Source of the DNA: Chaetoderma sp. LZ-2023a
Lineage: Eukaryota; Mollusca; Caudofoveata; Chaetodermatida; Chaetodermatidae
Direction: 5' to 3'
DNA length: 64,000 nt
Assembly (NCBI GenBank): GCA_034401795.1
Contig: CM067374.1
Location: 94,580,398 to 94,644,397 of the forward strand
Shown here: piece by piece, positions 9,965 to 21,770 of the stretch
How the letters are laid out: each line of letters begins with the position of its first letter
Numbering within the stretch: position 1 is the stretch's first letter
Position numbers and translations under genes: made by a program
Notes under the pieces: generated by a model
The model's input: the letters and a program-made list of their open reading frames with translations, nothing else
Told to the model about the DNA's origin: nothing
Databases searched by the model: none

Positions 9965-11540
9965 ATTTTGGTTAAAAGGACTTAGAAAAGGAGATATGAA
10001 TGCATTAAGCTCTCGTGCGTACATGCGCCTGGACGTATGCTCTGGAAAGTAACTCCACTGCATGGTGGAAAGGTTTACGTCAACCAATGTGGAGATATGA
10101 CTTTAGTAGCGTAGCTTCAGGATTTCCAGCTAAACAAGACTGACAGTAACACAGCACAATCTGTTTTCCTCTTCGAGATTACATCAAAGCATCTTCAACG
10201 ATAAATCTATAATTTACATTAGCCAGTAAAAAGAGAATATAATCATAAGTGTTTTATAAACATCTTGTAAGCCCACCCGCTACTGGTCATACATTGACCC
10301 ATAACAAAACCATAAACGTCGGATGGGTAACGAACCATAATGGATATTTCACCTGGGAAAATCTCTCGTTTGAAAACGTTTGAAAACATTATACAATGCA
10401 GTGAATCTACGTTATTCATTTTTACTGTTGCAATAAAACATCAAACATCAAGCCATCCCAGGAGGTCGTGAACACGGCATTGCTGAACGCTGTACTGTTG
10501 TTACCATGACCAGTGTCGGATGAAATCGTAAGAGGACTGATGCATGTTGTGGGTGGGGTGGGGTGAATAATAATTTCGGCCTGGTGAAAGCCAAAGCCCA
10601 ACCAGAATGTGGGGAGCGGTCGCTTCCCGGAAAGTTTTGATGTCTAGATAGTATCATTTGTTCTCCTACCCAACCCCCACCCGGCAATACATCTTGACCA
10701 ACCCGCCTGCAGCCACCCCGAATTTGAGTGACAAAAAATATGTTTACGCATGTTCTCTTTATACAAACAAAAGTAGCTTCTGGACATGACGTCTCTTGAT
10801 TGTATTTTAGTTTAATATTATTCATCATCTTCTTGATGCTCTCAGATGGCATCTCCTGTATTCTCAGATGGAAATATGGACCGTTCAAGTGGCTATTAAA
10901 TTATTCTATTTTAGCCATTTAGTTTCATTTGTTGCTCACTCAATTTTCGGTATGGCATATTTTGACGGGCTAAAAAATTGAGAGTACACAATAAAATTAA
11001 ATGGTTAAAATTGAACAATTTAAGAGCCAGCTGAGGCCCATAATTCCATCTGGAAATACAGGAGATGCTATATCTGTGCGCATCTAGACACAGGCATGAA
11101 TTATCGCGTCCAGGCTGCTATTGGATGGCGAAACTGGATAAAACATATTATTCACTAAACTGGGTGGATAGTGTGGTTGGATGGGGGTGATGGGGGTAGG
11201 ATGGGAGGGGTGAGTGGGGTGGAGGCAAATCCCTATTATAATCCGGTACTGGCGATTGCCCACAACCGCATACTGCAATATGGTTGTAAATATGACCTTT
11301 GACAAGACCGCGCAGTGACAAGCTCATACCACTCAACGTGAACACGTACTTCATTACTCAACGTTGGCAACAGAGTTAGTTGTTGAGTACATATAGTGCA
11401 ATAATTTCTTTTAAAATCAACCATGTCATGCTATTGTGAGTATTAGACATTGTCAACATATACACCGGATTCCTGATAAATAAACATATTAATTTATATG
11501 CGCCGAAATTATTTTGTGCACGATGTCGGCGTATGCGGAA
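9965..11540. other. Unit backbone, no gene seen
   Basis: Collinear with 38,867-40,455 in unit 2. Includes a C/G-skewed stretch at 11,160-11,225 and a small C-rich one at 10,660-10,685. The longest minus-strand frame (10,448-10,888) is broken in unit 2 by indels, so I do not call it a gene. Confidence 0.6.
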
Positions 11541-11541
11541 T

Positions 11542-11899
11542 GGCTGGATCATATATATGCGCCCCAAGTATATGAAGTCATAATCAATTACGCCACATGT
11601 ATGCTGACGTCACATTCAAAATGCATAATTAATTAAGTGTCTAGCTCCGTCATGAATATTGGAAAAATCTGGCTCTACTATTTAATAAACACCCTTCTAA
11701 ATATTTTGAAACTAATTTGACCGGCGCTTTTGCTGCCATAGTTTCAAAATTTCAACACCTTACCTATATTGTGACCTTGATATTGGGGTTGATGCTGAGA
11801 ATTCAGTGTTCGATAAATCCCAACACGGGCGATGCGGAACGATAAATGGGCGGGGCATAGCTATAAATGGGCGGAGCATAGCTAGAAACGGGTCCTTCT
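11542..11899 (+). mobile_element. Family A MITE, normal arm order
   Basis: CRE side with TGACGTCA near 11,606, a shortened core (about 11,695-11,755), and the GC-box side with GGGCGGGGCATAGCTA. In unit 2 the paralogous element (40,462-40,735) has a CRE-side arm on its right instead. Confidence 0.75.
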
Positions 11900-12054
11900 A
11901 ATAGCTAATAGCGAAAAAGCTTAAAGTTCTTAGTGGTAGTAACTTCACCTAGGAAAATAGAGATGTACGCCCACTTTCTAAGCAATAATGCTCCAACATA
12001 ATACCACATGGGCTTGTTAACTGTCAGCCTGCTTGATTTCTGCAGATTACATTT

Positions 12055-12265
12055 TCCATGATGGTTAACTCTGAATATGTTGGATATTTTGAAAACAATT
12101 TGACTGATATAGGCAACAACAGCTCCAGCTCAAATTAGTTTTAAAATATTGGAATGTGGTTACTGCGTAGTCAGGTTTCAAAGATTAAAAACTATTCCAG
12201 CATGCGAAAAAGTGGGCAAAGCCGAGCTAGAAATTGGCGGGGAATAACTAAAACTCGACCCCTCT
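12055..12265 (+). mobile_element. Family A MITE, CRE side missing
   Basis: Core arms about 12,076-12,100 and 12,128-12,152, then a short GC-box side ending CGACCCCTCT followed by AT. The paralogue at 41,860-42,100 has a better preserved core. Confidence 0.65.
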
Positions 12266-12530
12266 ATTGCTGCAAGAGGGTGCGAAAGAGTTTCATCAAC
12301 AGAGCTCTTTCTTCATCAACTGTAATCGATGAGCCGCCAGCTTCTGTTATCTTTAAAGCATACATAAACAAGGGATTTAGTAATCGATTCATTGATTAAT
12401 TTTAATACGCATTAGTAAAAGTTCATAGAAGTACGTGTGGTAGTAGAGACTGTAAACATGTGCTCATTTGATCAGCAATCGATCATTGTTGACTGCGACT
12501 GTGATTTCACAACATTTCCTATTTGACAAT

Positions 12531-12915
12531 CCATTCCAACTGTAGGTTGCCTCGGTCAATTCCTCGCTAATCTTCGCTCCTGTTAACGCGTGTTAGAATC
12601 AATTTGAATCTTCGAAAACCGAATTCCCAGAGTCAAAATTTCAAGGTATCTATATGGACACAGGTAAACTGTTGAATATTTTGGAACCAATTTGACTGAG
12701 AGTTACTGTTGCCTTTTGCAGCAACAGCTTCAATCAAATTAGTATGAAATATTATTCAAGCGCATGTTTATCATACAATGCATAGCTTACACGGCAGAAT
12801 TTTCGATTGCGTGACGGATTTGTAAAATAAACGTCATTTTGTTTGAGCAATCAGATAACAAGTGACGTAGTTTGATTCTGACATCAGATAGTTGAGCAAC
12901 ATACCGGATCTCTCC
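12531..12915 (-). mobile_element. Family A MITE, diverged
   Basis: Bounded by AT (12,529-12,530 and 12,916-12,917). GC-box side first, core arms near 12,672-12,700 and 12,722-12,755, then a CRE side whose TGACGTCA sites are decayed to GTGACG and TGACATCA. Paralogue at 42,403-42,787. Confidence 0.7.
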
Positions 12916-13023
12916 ATGCTATGCATATTATACGTCTCACTGACATTTTGCATGTAACCCTGAATGAGCTGTTGACTGGCCATATTTAATGAATATACAG
13001 ACTTAATGGGGTCTTTGGCTGGC

Positions 13024-13230
13024 GGGATCCGACTCAACGAGCTGTCAATCAAGTATCTGACGTCATAATCAATATGTCACTTATTAGTCGACGCCAAATG
13101 ACGTTGGTCTGTAATGAAAGTTGAAAAGGTCCGGCAGTAAGCATCTGAATTGCATGCCATTGGTGAATGTACAACTTAATCTAAAGTCTGTTGAATATTT
13201 AAAAACTAATTTGACTGGGAGCCGGTGCTT
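13024..13230 (+). mobile_element. Family A half-element (CRE side and one core arm)
   Basis: GGATCCGACTC, TGACGTCA near 13,059, then the left core arm (13,188-13,218) and an abrupt end inside the core. The paralogue at 42,895-43,090 is truncated at the same place, so the breakage predates the unit duplication. Confidence 0.65.
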
Positions 13231-13394
13231 CACATTACAGGTTGTATGATGCTGAGGTAGCATATAAGTGCTAAAGGAAAGCTTGAATTGGAAGCCATAC
13301 TAGAGATTGGTAAAACAATGATGGGACGAAATGATAAAACATAGTTTGCAAAGTTGTCATTCTCACCAACTCACGATTAATGTCTCAATAGAAG

Positions 13395-13755
13395 GGACCA
13401 TTTTTTTTAGCAATGTCAGGCCCATTTCTAGCCAAGATCCACACGCACTTTGCCCTTGTTGGGATCGATGGAGCCCTAAATTCCTAGAATCCCAATATCA
13501 CAGTAAATACAATGGTAACATGGTGAAGATGTTGAAACCAATTTGACTTGGTGCTATTGCTGCTGATGCCTTAGTTTCAAAATATTCAACAGACTGTTTA
13601 TTAAATGGTAAAGCCATACAATCCGTACACTTGAGGGTCTGTCTATTCAATGTTCCTGACGGAGCTGAACACGCCACTCATTACACATTTTGATTGAGAC
13701 GCCAGACGCATTTGATTCTGACGTCATGTATTTGAGCGACATGTCGGATTTATCC
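13395..13755 (-). mobile_element. Family A MITE
   Basis: GGACCATTTTTTTTAGCAATG start, core arms near 13,523-13,545 and 13,572-13,592, CRE side with TGACGTCA near 13,717. Ends at GGATTTATCC followed by AT. Contains CATACAATCCGTACACTTGA, matching the satellite monomer. Paralogue at 43,261-43,661. Confidence 0.75.
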
Positions 13756-13997
13756 ATTTCTTGATGATGCAGACCAGGAGATACATAATTATCGAGAAAT
13801 AGACGTGACGGTCAGCTGGCTAAGAAAGCACACCCCGACACTGACATCTCATACAGTGAAGGAAAATCCTCAACCAAAGCTCCTTTAATGGACAAAGTAG
13901 TCAAGGAAACTATAACAAAGAGAATGCCTTCTGTTCATTAACCGTCTGACTGATGAGGTTCTGCAGACAACTTTTCCCAACGGTTATATCTGTGGAC

Positions 13998-14070
13998 CTG
14001 CTAAATATTTTGACATCAATTTGACGGAAACTTGCTTTCAGTCAAATAGTTTTCAAAATACTCAATCAAG
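13998..14070. mobile_element. Family A core palindrome remnant
   Basis: CTAAATATTTTGACATCAAT and GTTTTCAAAATACTCAA form the two arms; no outer segments remain. Paralogue at 43,970-44,045. Confidence 0.5.
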
Positions 14071-14393
14071 AGCTTTTGCCATTTGAAATTATTGTCTTGT
14101 GGCTCGCACTAGCGAGACAGCTAAACTGAAAAGGGCAAGTGATTATTCTGTTGTCAAAGAGGCTCAATCTCGAGAAACCGACGTTTTGCGTATGATAATA
14201 GGCGACCGGGACAGAACATGCTTGAAATACCTCACTAGACTCACAGCTCCAAGACAGATCACATTGTCTAAAGGCACAGACATCTACATAAACCTCTTAG
14301 AACGTAAAATGGGCTGAAGTGCACTGTCCGGTGTCCGCTACATCAAAGTGACTGGACTACAATTCTGATGGCCAGACAATACAGACGACGAAT

Positions 14394-14786
14394 GGATCTT
14401 TCCAGTTTTAACTATGCCCCCCCCCCCCATCCCTAGATAAGGTCCACCCATGCTTCGCCTGTGTTGGGATCGATCGATTCTTGAACTCCTTGCCTATTAT
14501 TTTCCAAAAAAACTATAAAGGTAAGTTGTTGAATATTTCGAAACTAATTTGACTGTGTGATGTTGTTGCCAATGACAAGCAACAGCGCCCAGTAAAATTA
14601 GTTTCAAAATATTCAACAACATGTTTATTAAATAGTAAAGACAAACAATTCATCAACATGACAGACTAGTAAGCGTTTAAGACGGACTAAGTCGAGCCAT
14701 TCATGCTGTATTGATTATGACCTCATCCTTCACGTCACATAGGTAATTATGACGTCATAAGATCGAAGGATAAACTGGAACGGTCC
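14394..14786 (-). mobile_element. Family A MITE, complete, with poly-C GC box
   Basis: A 393-bp element bounded by AT on both sides. Termini are GGATCTTTCCAGTTTT and, inverted, GGACCGTTCCAGTTTATC. The usual ATGCCCCGCCCATC has become a 12-base C run at 14,417-14,428. The core is a full palindrome (14,528-14,622). TGACGTCA near 14,748. Paralogue at 44,359-44,713. Confidence 0.85.
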
Positions 14787-14839
14787 ATTCGCCTTGGTAT
14801 TCGACCCATATCGAGCATAATCAGAAATATGCTTCTTGC

Positions 14840-15110
14840 AATTGATGCCCCACCCATTTCTATCTAAGCTCCGCCCACATTTTACGCGTGTTGGAATCGA
14901 AACTAAACATAGAAACCTGAATTCTTATAATCTAAATTTCCAAGCAAATATACAGGTAATCTGCTGCACATCTTGAAACTAATTTAACTTGGGCTGTTGT
15001 TGCCTATCGCAGAGACAGCTCTCAGTCAAATTAGTTTTAGAAACCCAGAATGTTTAATAAATTGTAAATTCATCAAAGACATACGATTTTCATGTAAGAT
15101 GGGTTGTCCC
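14840..15110 (-). mobile_element. Family A MITE, partial
   Basis: GC-box side (ATGCCCCACCCATTTC), core arms near 14,962-14,990 and 15,022-15,042, then AATGTTTAATAAATTG and a truncated CRE side. Paralogue at 44,764-45,045. Confidence 0.65.
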
Positions 15111-15359
15111 AATAGACATAATATAGAGGAATAGACTGGACATTCACATGACCGTCACTATGTGGCGAGCTGTCCCGCCCACCGGTGACTAGAGTTTAGT
15201 AAAATGCAAATAGACAAATTGGACTGGCGCAGACGAGCGGGTGCATATATAGCCTCCAAACAGGACGAAATTCTTTTTTGTAATAGGAACAGAAATTGAA
15301 CAGAAGCGAATATATATATTTTTATCATAAATAAAACTATTGGCTCTATTAATCTGAAT

Positions 15360-15753
15360 GGACCTTTCCATTTTTAGCTATGCCCGGTCCATCACTAGCT
15401 AAGCTCCACCGACACCTCCCCGCGTTGGTATTGATCGATCCCCAAATGCTATAGGTATCGATCTGAAAACTATACAGGGAAGCGGTTGAATATTTTGTAA
15501 CTAATTTGACTGGGTGCTGGTGCTGCCTATGGCAGCAACAGCGCCCAGTCAAATTAGTTTCAAAATATTCAACAAAATATTTGTTAAATAGTAAAAGCAA
15601 ACAATTTGTACAACAACGCATAGACCGTCTTCAAATATGCGTTCGTGACGTACTTATCGACATCATTCATGACGTCATTCATTATGATGTCATTCTACAC
15701 ATCACGCAGTTCATTATGACGTCATATGATGGGTGGGTACTCTGGAAAGATGA
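15360..15753 (-). mobile_element. Family A MITE, complete young copy
   Basis: A 394-bp element bounded by AT (15,358-15,359; 15,754-15,755), with ends GGACCTTTCC and, inverted, TCATCTTTCCAG. Perfect core palindrome around 15,485-15,575; TGACGTCA near 15,668 and 15,715. Very close in sequence to the reverse complement of 3,462-3,858. Unit 2 lacks it near 45,285-45,320, although a 24-bp difference there means that empty site is not clean. Confidence 0.9.
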
Positions 15754-15756
15754 ATT

Positions 15757-16740
15757 AGTAACAAAGACATATTACTTTAGAGAATATAATGAAGTACTGA
15801 ATTGAAATTCCGCCTTTGAGAAAGTTACAGCCAGCATACAGCCATTTGACTCTGCGCTTGTCCCCTTCACATAGAAGGGGTCTTCGTCGGACCGATTTGA
15901 AAAGGAATGCATTGAAAAGCAATCTCCTGCACTCTTTAGAGAAATCTGAGTAAAATACTCCTTACCTCGTATTTAAAAAACTACATTAAAAAAATTCTAG
16001 GGGACAGCTGCTTTCGGCAGAAATATGGCTTGTCTGTAATAAATATGTCTTCTGTTATATGTGCCAGGGTATTTATATTAATGCTGATAGATATGTCGTG
16101 TTGAGACCTGGAATCATGTGATTTCTGTCTAACAAGTTCCAATAATCAGCGCTGGTAACTATCCCCTTAGAAAATTACCCCCATAGGGAGGTGCTGTCAT
16201 CCGACTGCGCTTGACGTTTAGCTTTACATTCGGGCCACCGCGCCGACCCACAAAACAATAAATCAGCTTCCATTGGGAAATGACATCGATCTACCCGTCA
16301 ATCGGATATAAAAGCGTGAGAGCGAGAAATTCCCTGACGAGGCAATCGACTCGTAAATGCTCCAAATTAACTTCTTACAAGTCGTTTGTAACATCGACAG
16401 CTTTCACACTTTTCTTGATCGACTAGTGAGTCGGTGTCACTCCGATATTTGATACTGTACGTGCCTGTTCAATTGAATGTTCTTGATGACTGGTGGTCTG
16501 CCAGATGCTGTCTATTATGAAAAACAGAACTATGTCCACGACAGGCCACACGTGACATCATTCATCTACTGACAATGTGCCTATTAATATATTAGCACGC
16601 AATATAGTACCAAAATAGCGACAGCCTGCACAGACCCTCAAACTGGCGGCCCTGCGACATAGTTGGATAGACATCATGGGCTGGCTCATGTTTGCAAATA
16701 TCTGCAAAGCTTTGCAATACTTTAATAACACCCACTAAGC
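15757..16740. other. Best-conserved unit backbone segment; holds a promoter-like site
   Basis: Collinear with 45,325-46,260 and visually among the most conserved non-transposon sequence in the unit. No ORF longer than about 31 codons is shared; the short ORF starting at 16,356 is stopped at its third codon in unit 2. See the separate entry for 16,268-16,431. Confidence 0.6.
16268..16431 (+). promoter_or_regulatory. Candidate Pol II promoter: CCAAT (inverted), TATA box, donor-like site
   Basis: ATTGG (inverted CCAAT) at 16,272, TATAAAAG at 16,307-16,314, and GTGAGT (good 5' splice-site match) at 16,426, about 90 bp after the expected start near 16,337. Spacing fits a TATA promoter with a short first exon, or a remnant of an LTR. 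I found no LTR boundaries. In unit 2 the surroundings are preserved but the TATA box reads TACAGAAG, so at most the unit 1 copy would work this way. Confidence 0.3.
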
Positions 16741-16744
16741 TAAT

Positions 16745-17135
16745 GGCCCATTCCAGCGTTAGCTATGACCCGCCCATCTATATCTAACCTCCTCCTACAC
16801 CTCGTTCGTGTTGGAATCGACCGATCCCTTAACTTCCTGACTATCAAATTCCAGAAAACTATACAGGTAAGCTGTTGAATATTTTAAAACTAATTTGACC
16901 TGGTGGTGTTGATGTCATATGTGTGCTGTTTCTGCCTGTGCCAGCAACAGCACCCAGTCAAATTAGGTCCAAAATATTCGACATCATGTTTATTAAATAG
17001 TAAAGACATACAATTCGCACAACAACACTTAGTTCATCACCAATTATGCATTCGTGACGCACTTATCTACGTCATTCATGACATCGCGTAGTTGATTATG
17101 CCATCATATCATGAGCAGATAAACTGGAAAGGCCC
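16745..17135 (-). mobile_element. Family A MITE left of the satellite
   Basis: Bounded by AT, with ends GGCCCATTCCAG and, inverted, GGGCCTTTCCAGTTTATC. Core arms contain ATTTTAAAACTAATTTG, a variant shared with the left half of the unit 2 element at 46,264-46,637. The loop is enlarged. Confidence 0.85.
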
Positions 17136-17229
17136 ATTGTTCAGGTAACCTAGTACTATCATTGCAACAAACTACTGTCCAGATGGCTGCTAAATATGGA
17201 AGTCCTTGGCTCTTTAACACTGAAGCTGA

Positions 17230-17310
17230 CCAGATTCTGCAGTGATCTTGAGAGGCGTCCATTTGCAGACCAAGAAAAGAGTATTCGAGATGATAGGTTT
17301 GCCACTAGAA
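17230..17310. mobile_element. Family B left arm fragment
   Basis: CATTTGCAGACCAAGAAAAG followed by GAGTATTCGAGATGATAG and CCACTAGAAATGG matches one arm of the family B fold-back. The other arm appears at 18,180-18,290, with a LINE fragment between them. Confidence 0.5.
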
Positions 17311-17599
17311 ATGGAGTATACAGATGATGTTGACTTTAGCCACGATGGCTACGTCCTCTTGATACACTTTCTTCCAATAATTGCAGAACAGCTCAAGGCT
17401 GCAAAACTCTTGGAATGAACCTAAAACATAGTTCACTAACGTATATCTATCATACGCAAAATAAATGAATGATGACGGTACCCCTTCATCGGCGCACTGA
17501 GATGTGGAGGAAGAACATAATCTTGGATTCCTCCTCTGCAGCTCTACAGATATTGGAAATCGCTGTGTAACATGAAATATCACCTTCCAGCCCGTTTAG
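17311..17599 (-). other. Unit 1-specific sequence, unrecognised minus-strand frame
   Basis: A minus-strand frame of 92 codons lies at 17,305-17,583. Its residues do not recall any family to me and there is no second copy for comparison. It could be part of the adjacent decayed retroelement or chance. Confidence 0.25.
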
Positions 17600-18090
17600 G
17601 AGGTGTGGAATTCTGGCTCTAAGTTCACTATGGAAGTCAAGATGGACTATATGATGCTACATGTGTTTTCAAAATGCTGTACAATAGCAACAGCTGGGCA
17701 ACTCCAAATGCGCTCGTGAGCACACTTGATTCATGTCACGCGCCAGCCATTATAAATCATCTCTGGCCACACAGTCTGATATTAAATGTAGCACTTTACA
17801 ACATTTGTAAAATGAAGCCTCTGTCTGTGAGGGTAGTGCAACAGCGATTGTCTATGTTCGGACAAATACGCCTGCTCAGAAAGCGCTAAAACTATCAGTG
17901 GTAGGTGCCAACAGATATCAGGTACAAAAAAGATGCCAGGACATCAACTTGCTAAGTATTGTGCAATCAGACCGCAAAACGTAATCCAGATACGATAAAG
18001 AACCTAAAGGAGCTTAGGACGCTCACAGCGGACAAGACACCATGGTGGAATAGATTGAGGAAAACCCGATTGAAGCTGAAATAGGTTTTC
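17600..18090 (+). pseudogene. Decayed non-LTR retrotransposon 3' fragment
   Basis: Plus-strand frames give SWATPNALVSTLDSCHA, then RVVQQRLSMFGQI, and after frame changes IKNLKELRTLTADKTPWW followed by NRLRKTRLK and a TAG near 18,082. This order (a cysteine-bearing linker, an RRLRMFGHI-like motif, a polar C-terminal helix before the stop) is typical of the region after the reverse transcriptase in RTE/CR1-type LINEs. The call rests on remembered family patterns; a protein search would settle it. At least two frameshifts. Confidence 0.5.
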
Positions 18091-18179
18091 ATTTCTTCAG
18101 CTGCAGAGCAAAGTCCTTCATCTTCATCGTTGTCATCATTTTAACAGTGTTTTTTTTGTCTATTTACTATTATAATGAT

Positions 18180-18290
18180 TGACGCGGTAAACGAGCCGGT
18201 TATTCCAGTGGTAAAATTAAAAAACCCAATCTCTTGGTCCATAAATGGACATGAAAAAGTTGAAATTTCATTAAGAAATTTGAGGATTAA
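18180..18290. mobile_element. Family B right arm fragment
   Basis: GAGCCGGTTATTCCAGTGG, then CTCTTGGTCCATAAATGGAC: the counterpart of the arm at 17,230-17,310. Confidence 0.5.
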
Positions 18291-19773
18291 AAATTAATTC
18301 AACTTCATGTTTGTTAAATTGTACATGCATCAAAGGCATACAATTCCTACAGTTGACTGGGCTGTAAACGCTATACAATTCCTACAGTTGACAGACCTTT
18401 AAATATTATGCAACTCGTACAGTTGACGGACCCTTAAATATTATACAATTCCTACAGTTGATGGATCTTTAAATGTTATACAATTCCCACAGTTGATAGA
18501 CCTTTAAATGTTATACAATTCCTACTGTTGACGGACCTTTAAATGTTATACAATTCGTACAGTTGACGGACCTGTAACCATTATACAATTTGTACAGTTG
18601 ACTGATCTTTAAACGTTATACAATTCCTACAGTTGACAGACTTTTAGATATTATACAATTCGTACAGTTGACGGACACTTATATGTTATACAATTCCTAC
18701 TGTTGACTGACCTGTACATGCTATACAATTCCTACAGTTGACATACCTTTAAATATTATACAATTCCTACAGTTGATGGACCTGTAAATGTTATACAATT
18801 CCTACCGTTGACGGACCTGTAAACATTATACAATTCGTACTGTTGACTGACTTTCAAACGTTATACAATTCCTACAGTTGACAAACCTTTAAATATTATA
18901 CAATTCGTACAGTTGACGGACACTTAAATGTTATACAATTCCTATAGTTGACGGACCTTTAAATCTTATACAATTCGTAGAGTTGACTGACCCTTCAACG
19001 TTATACAATTCGTACAGTTGACAGATCTTTAAATGTTATACAATTCGTACAGTTGACGGACCATTAAATGCTATACCATTCCTACAGTTGACTGACCTGT
19101 AAATGCTATACCATTCCTACAGTTGACTGAACTGTAAATGCTATACAATTCCTACAGTTGATAGACCTTTAAGTGTGATACAATTCCTACAGTTGATGGA
19201 CCTTTAAACGTTATACAATTCCTACAGTTGACGGACCTGTAAAGTTATACAATTCGTACAGCTGACTGACCTTTAAACGTTATACAATTTCTACAGTTGA
19301 CAGACCTTTAAATATTATACAATTCCTACAGTTGACTGACCGGTAAATGTTATACAATTCCTACCGTTGACGGGCCTTTGAATGTTATACAATTCCTACA
19401 GTTGACGGACCTTTAAATGTTTTACAATTCCTACAGTTGACGGACCTGTAAACGTTATACAATTCGTACAGTTGACTGACCTTTAAAGGTTATACAATTC
19501 CTACAGTTAACAGACCTTTAAATATTATACAATTCGTACAATTGAAGAACCATTATATGTTATACAATTTCTACAGTTGATGGACCTTTAAATGTTAGAC
19601 AATTCCTACAGTTGATGGACCTTTAAATGTTATACAATTCCTACAGTTGATTGACCATTAAACATTATACAATTCCTACAGTTGACTGCCCTGTAAACGT
19701 TATACAATTCGTGCAGTTGACAGACCTTTAAATGTTACACAATTCCTACAGTTGACTGACCTGTAAACGTTAT

Positions 19774-20330
19774 ACACTTCCTACAGTTGACAGACCTTTA
19801 AATATTATACAATTCGTTCAATTGACGGACTATTAAATGTTATACAATTCCTACTGATGATGGACCTTTAAATATTATACAATTCCTACAGTTGACTGGC
19901 CTGTAAACGTAATACAATTCCTACAGCTGACGGACATGTAAATATTATACAATTTCGATAGTTGACCTGCAAACGTTATACAATTCGTACAGTTGACTGA
20001 CCTTTAAACATTATACAATTCCTACAGTTGACAGGGAATTTAAATGTTATTTAATTCCTACAGCTGACTAACATGTAAACGTTATACAATTCCTACAGTT
20101 GACGGACCTTTAAATGTTATAAAATTCCAACAGTTGACTGACCTGTAAACGTTAAACAATTCGTACAGTTGACTGACATTTAAACGCTATACAATTCCTA
20201 CAGTTGACGGACCTTTAAATGTTATAAAATTCCTACAGTTGACTGACCTGTACACGCTATATAATTCCTACAGCTTACGGACCGTTAAATGTTATAAAAT
20301 TCCAACAGTTGACTGACCTGTAAACGTTAT
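19774..20330. repeat. 557-bp higher-order duplication within the satellite
   Basis: The unusual variant ACACTTCCTACAGTTGACAG at 19,774 recurs at 20,331. The variants following it (CGTTCAATTGACGGACTATT, CTACTGATGATGG vs CTACTGATAATGG) recur in the same order. 557 bp is close to 16 monomers. Confidence 0.75.
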
Positions 20331-21770
20331 ACACTTCCTACAGTTGACAGACCTTTAAATATTATACAATTCGTTCAATTGACGGACTATTAAATGTTAT
20401 ACAATTCCTACTGATAATGGACCTTTAAATATTATACAATTCCTACAGTTGACTGGCCTGTAAACGTAATACAATTCCTACAGCTGACGGACATTTAAAT
20501 ATTATACAATTCCGATAGTTGACCTGCAAACGTTATACAATTCGTACAGTTGACTGACCTTTAAACATTATACAATTCCTACAGTTGACGGACCTTTAAA
20601 TGTTATAAAATTCCAACAGTTGACTGACCTGTAAACGTTAAACAATTCGTACAGTTGACTGACATTTAAACGCTATACAATTCCTACAGCTTACGGACCT
20701 TTAAATGTTATACAATTCTTACAGTTGACGGACCTGTAAACGTTATACAATTCGTAAAGTTGACAGACCTTTAAATATTATACAATTCTTACAGTTGACG
20801 GACCCTTAAATGTTATACAATTCCTACAGTTGATGGACCTTTAAATGTTATACAATTCCCACAGTTGATGGACCTTTAAATGCTATACAATTCCCACAGT
20901 TGGTGGACCTTTAAATGCTATACAATTCCTATGGTTGATGGACCCTTCAACTTTATACAATTCGTACAGTTAACAGACCTTTAAATGTTATACAATTCGT
21001 ACAGTTGACGGACCCTTAAATGTTATACAATTCGTACAGTTGACGGACCCTTAAATGTTATACAATTCCTAGAGTTGACTGACCTGTAAATGCTATACAA
21101 TTCCTACAGTTGACAGACCTTTAAATGTTATAAAATTCCTACAGTTGATGGACCTTTAAACGTTATACAATTCCTACAGTTGACGGACATGTAAAGTTAT
21201 ACTATTCCTACCGTTGACTGACCTGTACACGTTATACAATTCGTGCGGTTGATGGACCTTTAAATGTTATACAATTTCTACAGTTGACTGACCTGTAAAC
21301 GTTATACAATTCGTACAGCTGACTGACATTTAAACGTTATACAATTCCTACAGTTGACAGACCTTTAAATATTATACAATTCCTACAGTTGACTGGCCTG
21401 TAAACGTTATACAATTCCTACAGTTGATGGGCCTTTGAATGTTATGCAATTCCTACAGTTGACTGACCTGTAATCCTTAAACAATTCCTACAGTTGACTG
21501 ACCTTTAAAGGTTATACAATTTCTACAGTTGACAGACCTTTAAATATTATACAAATCGTACAATTGACGGGCCATTGAATGTTATACAATTCCTACAGTT
21601 GATGGGCCTTTAAATGTTGTACAATTCCCACACTTGATTGACCTTTAAATGTTAGACAATTCCTACAGTTGACGGACCTTTAAATGTTAGAAAATTCATA
21701 AAGTTGACAGACCTTTAAATGTTATACAATTCGTACATTTGACGAACCCTTAAATGTTATACAATTCCTA

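Noticed and set aside
10448-10888. 146-codon minus-strand ORF
   Set aside because: The paralogous stretch in unit 2 (about 39,310-39,790) breaks the frame with indels; no recognisable motif.
15757-16740. Possible solo LTR around the TATA box
   Set aside because: No convincing TG...CA boundaries or flanking short duplication found in either unit; kept only as a promoter-like candidate.
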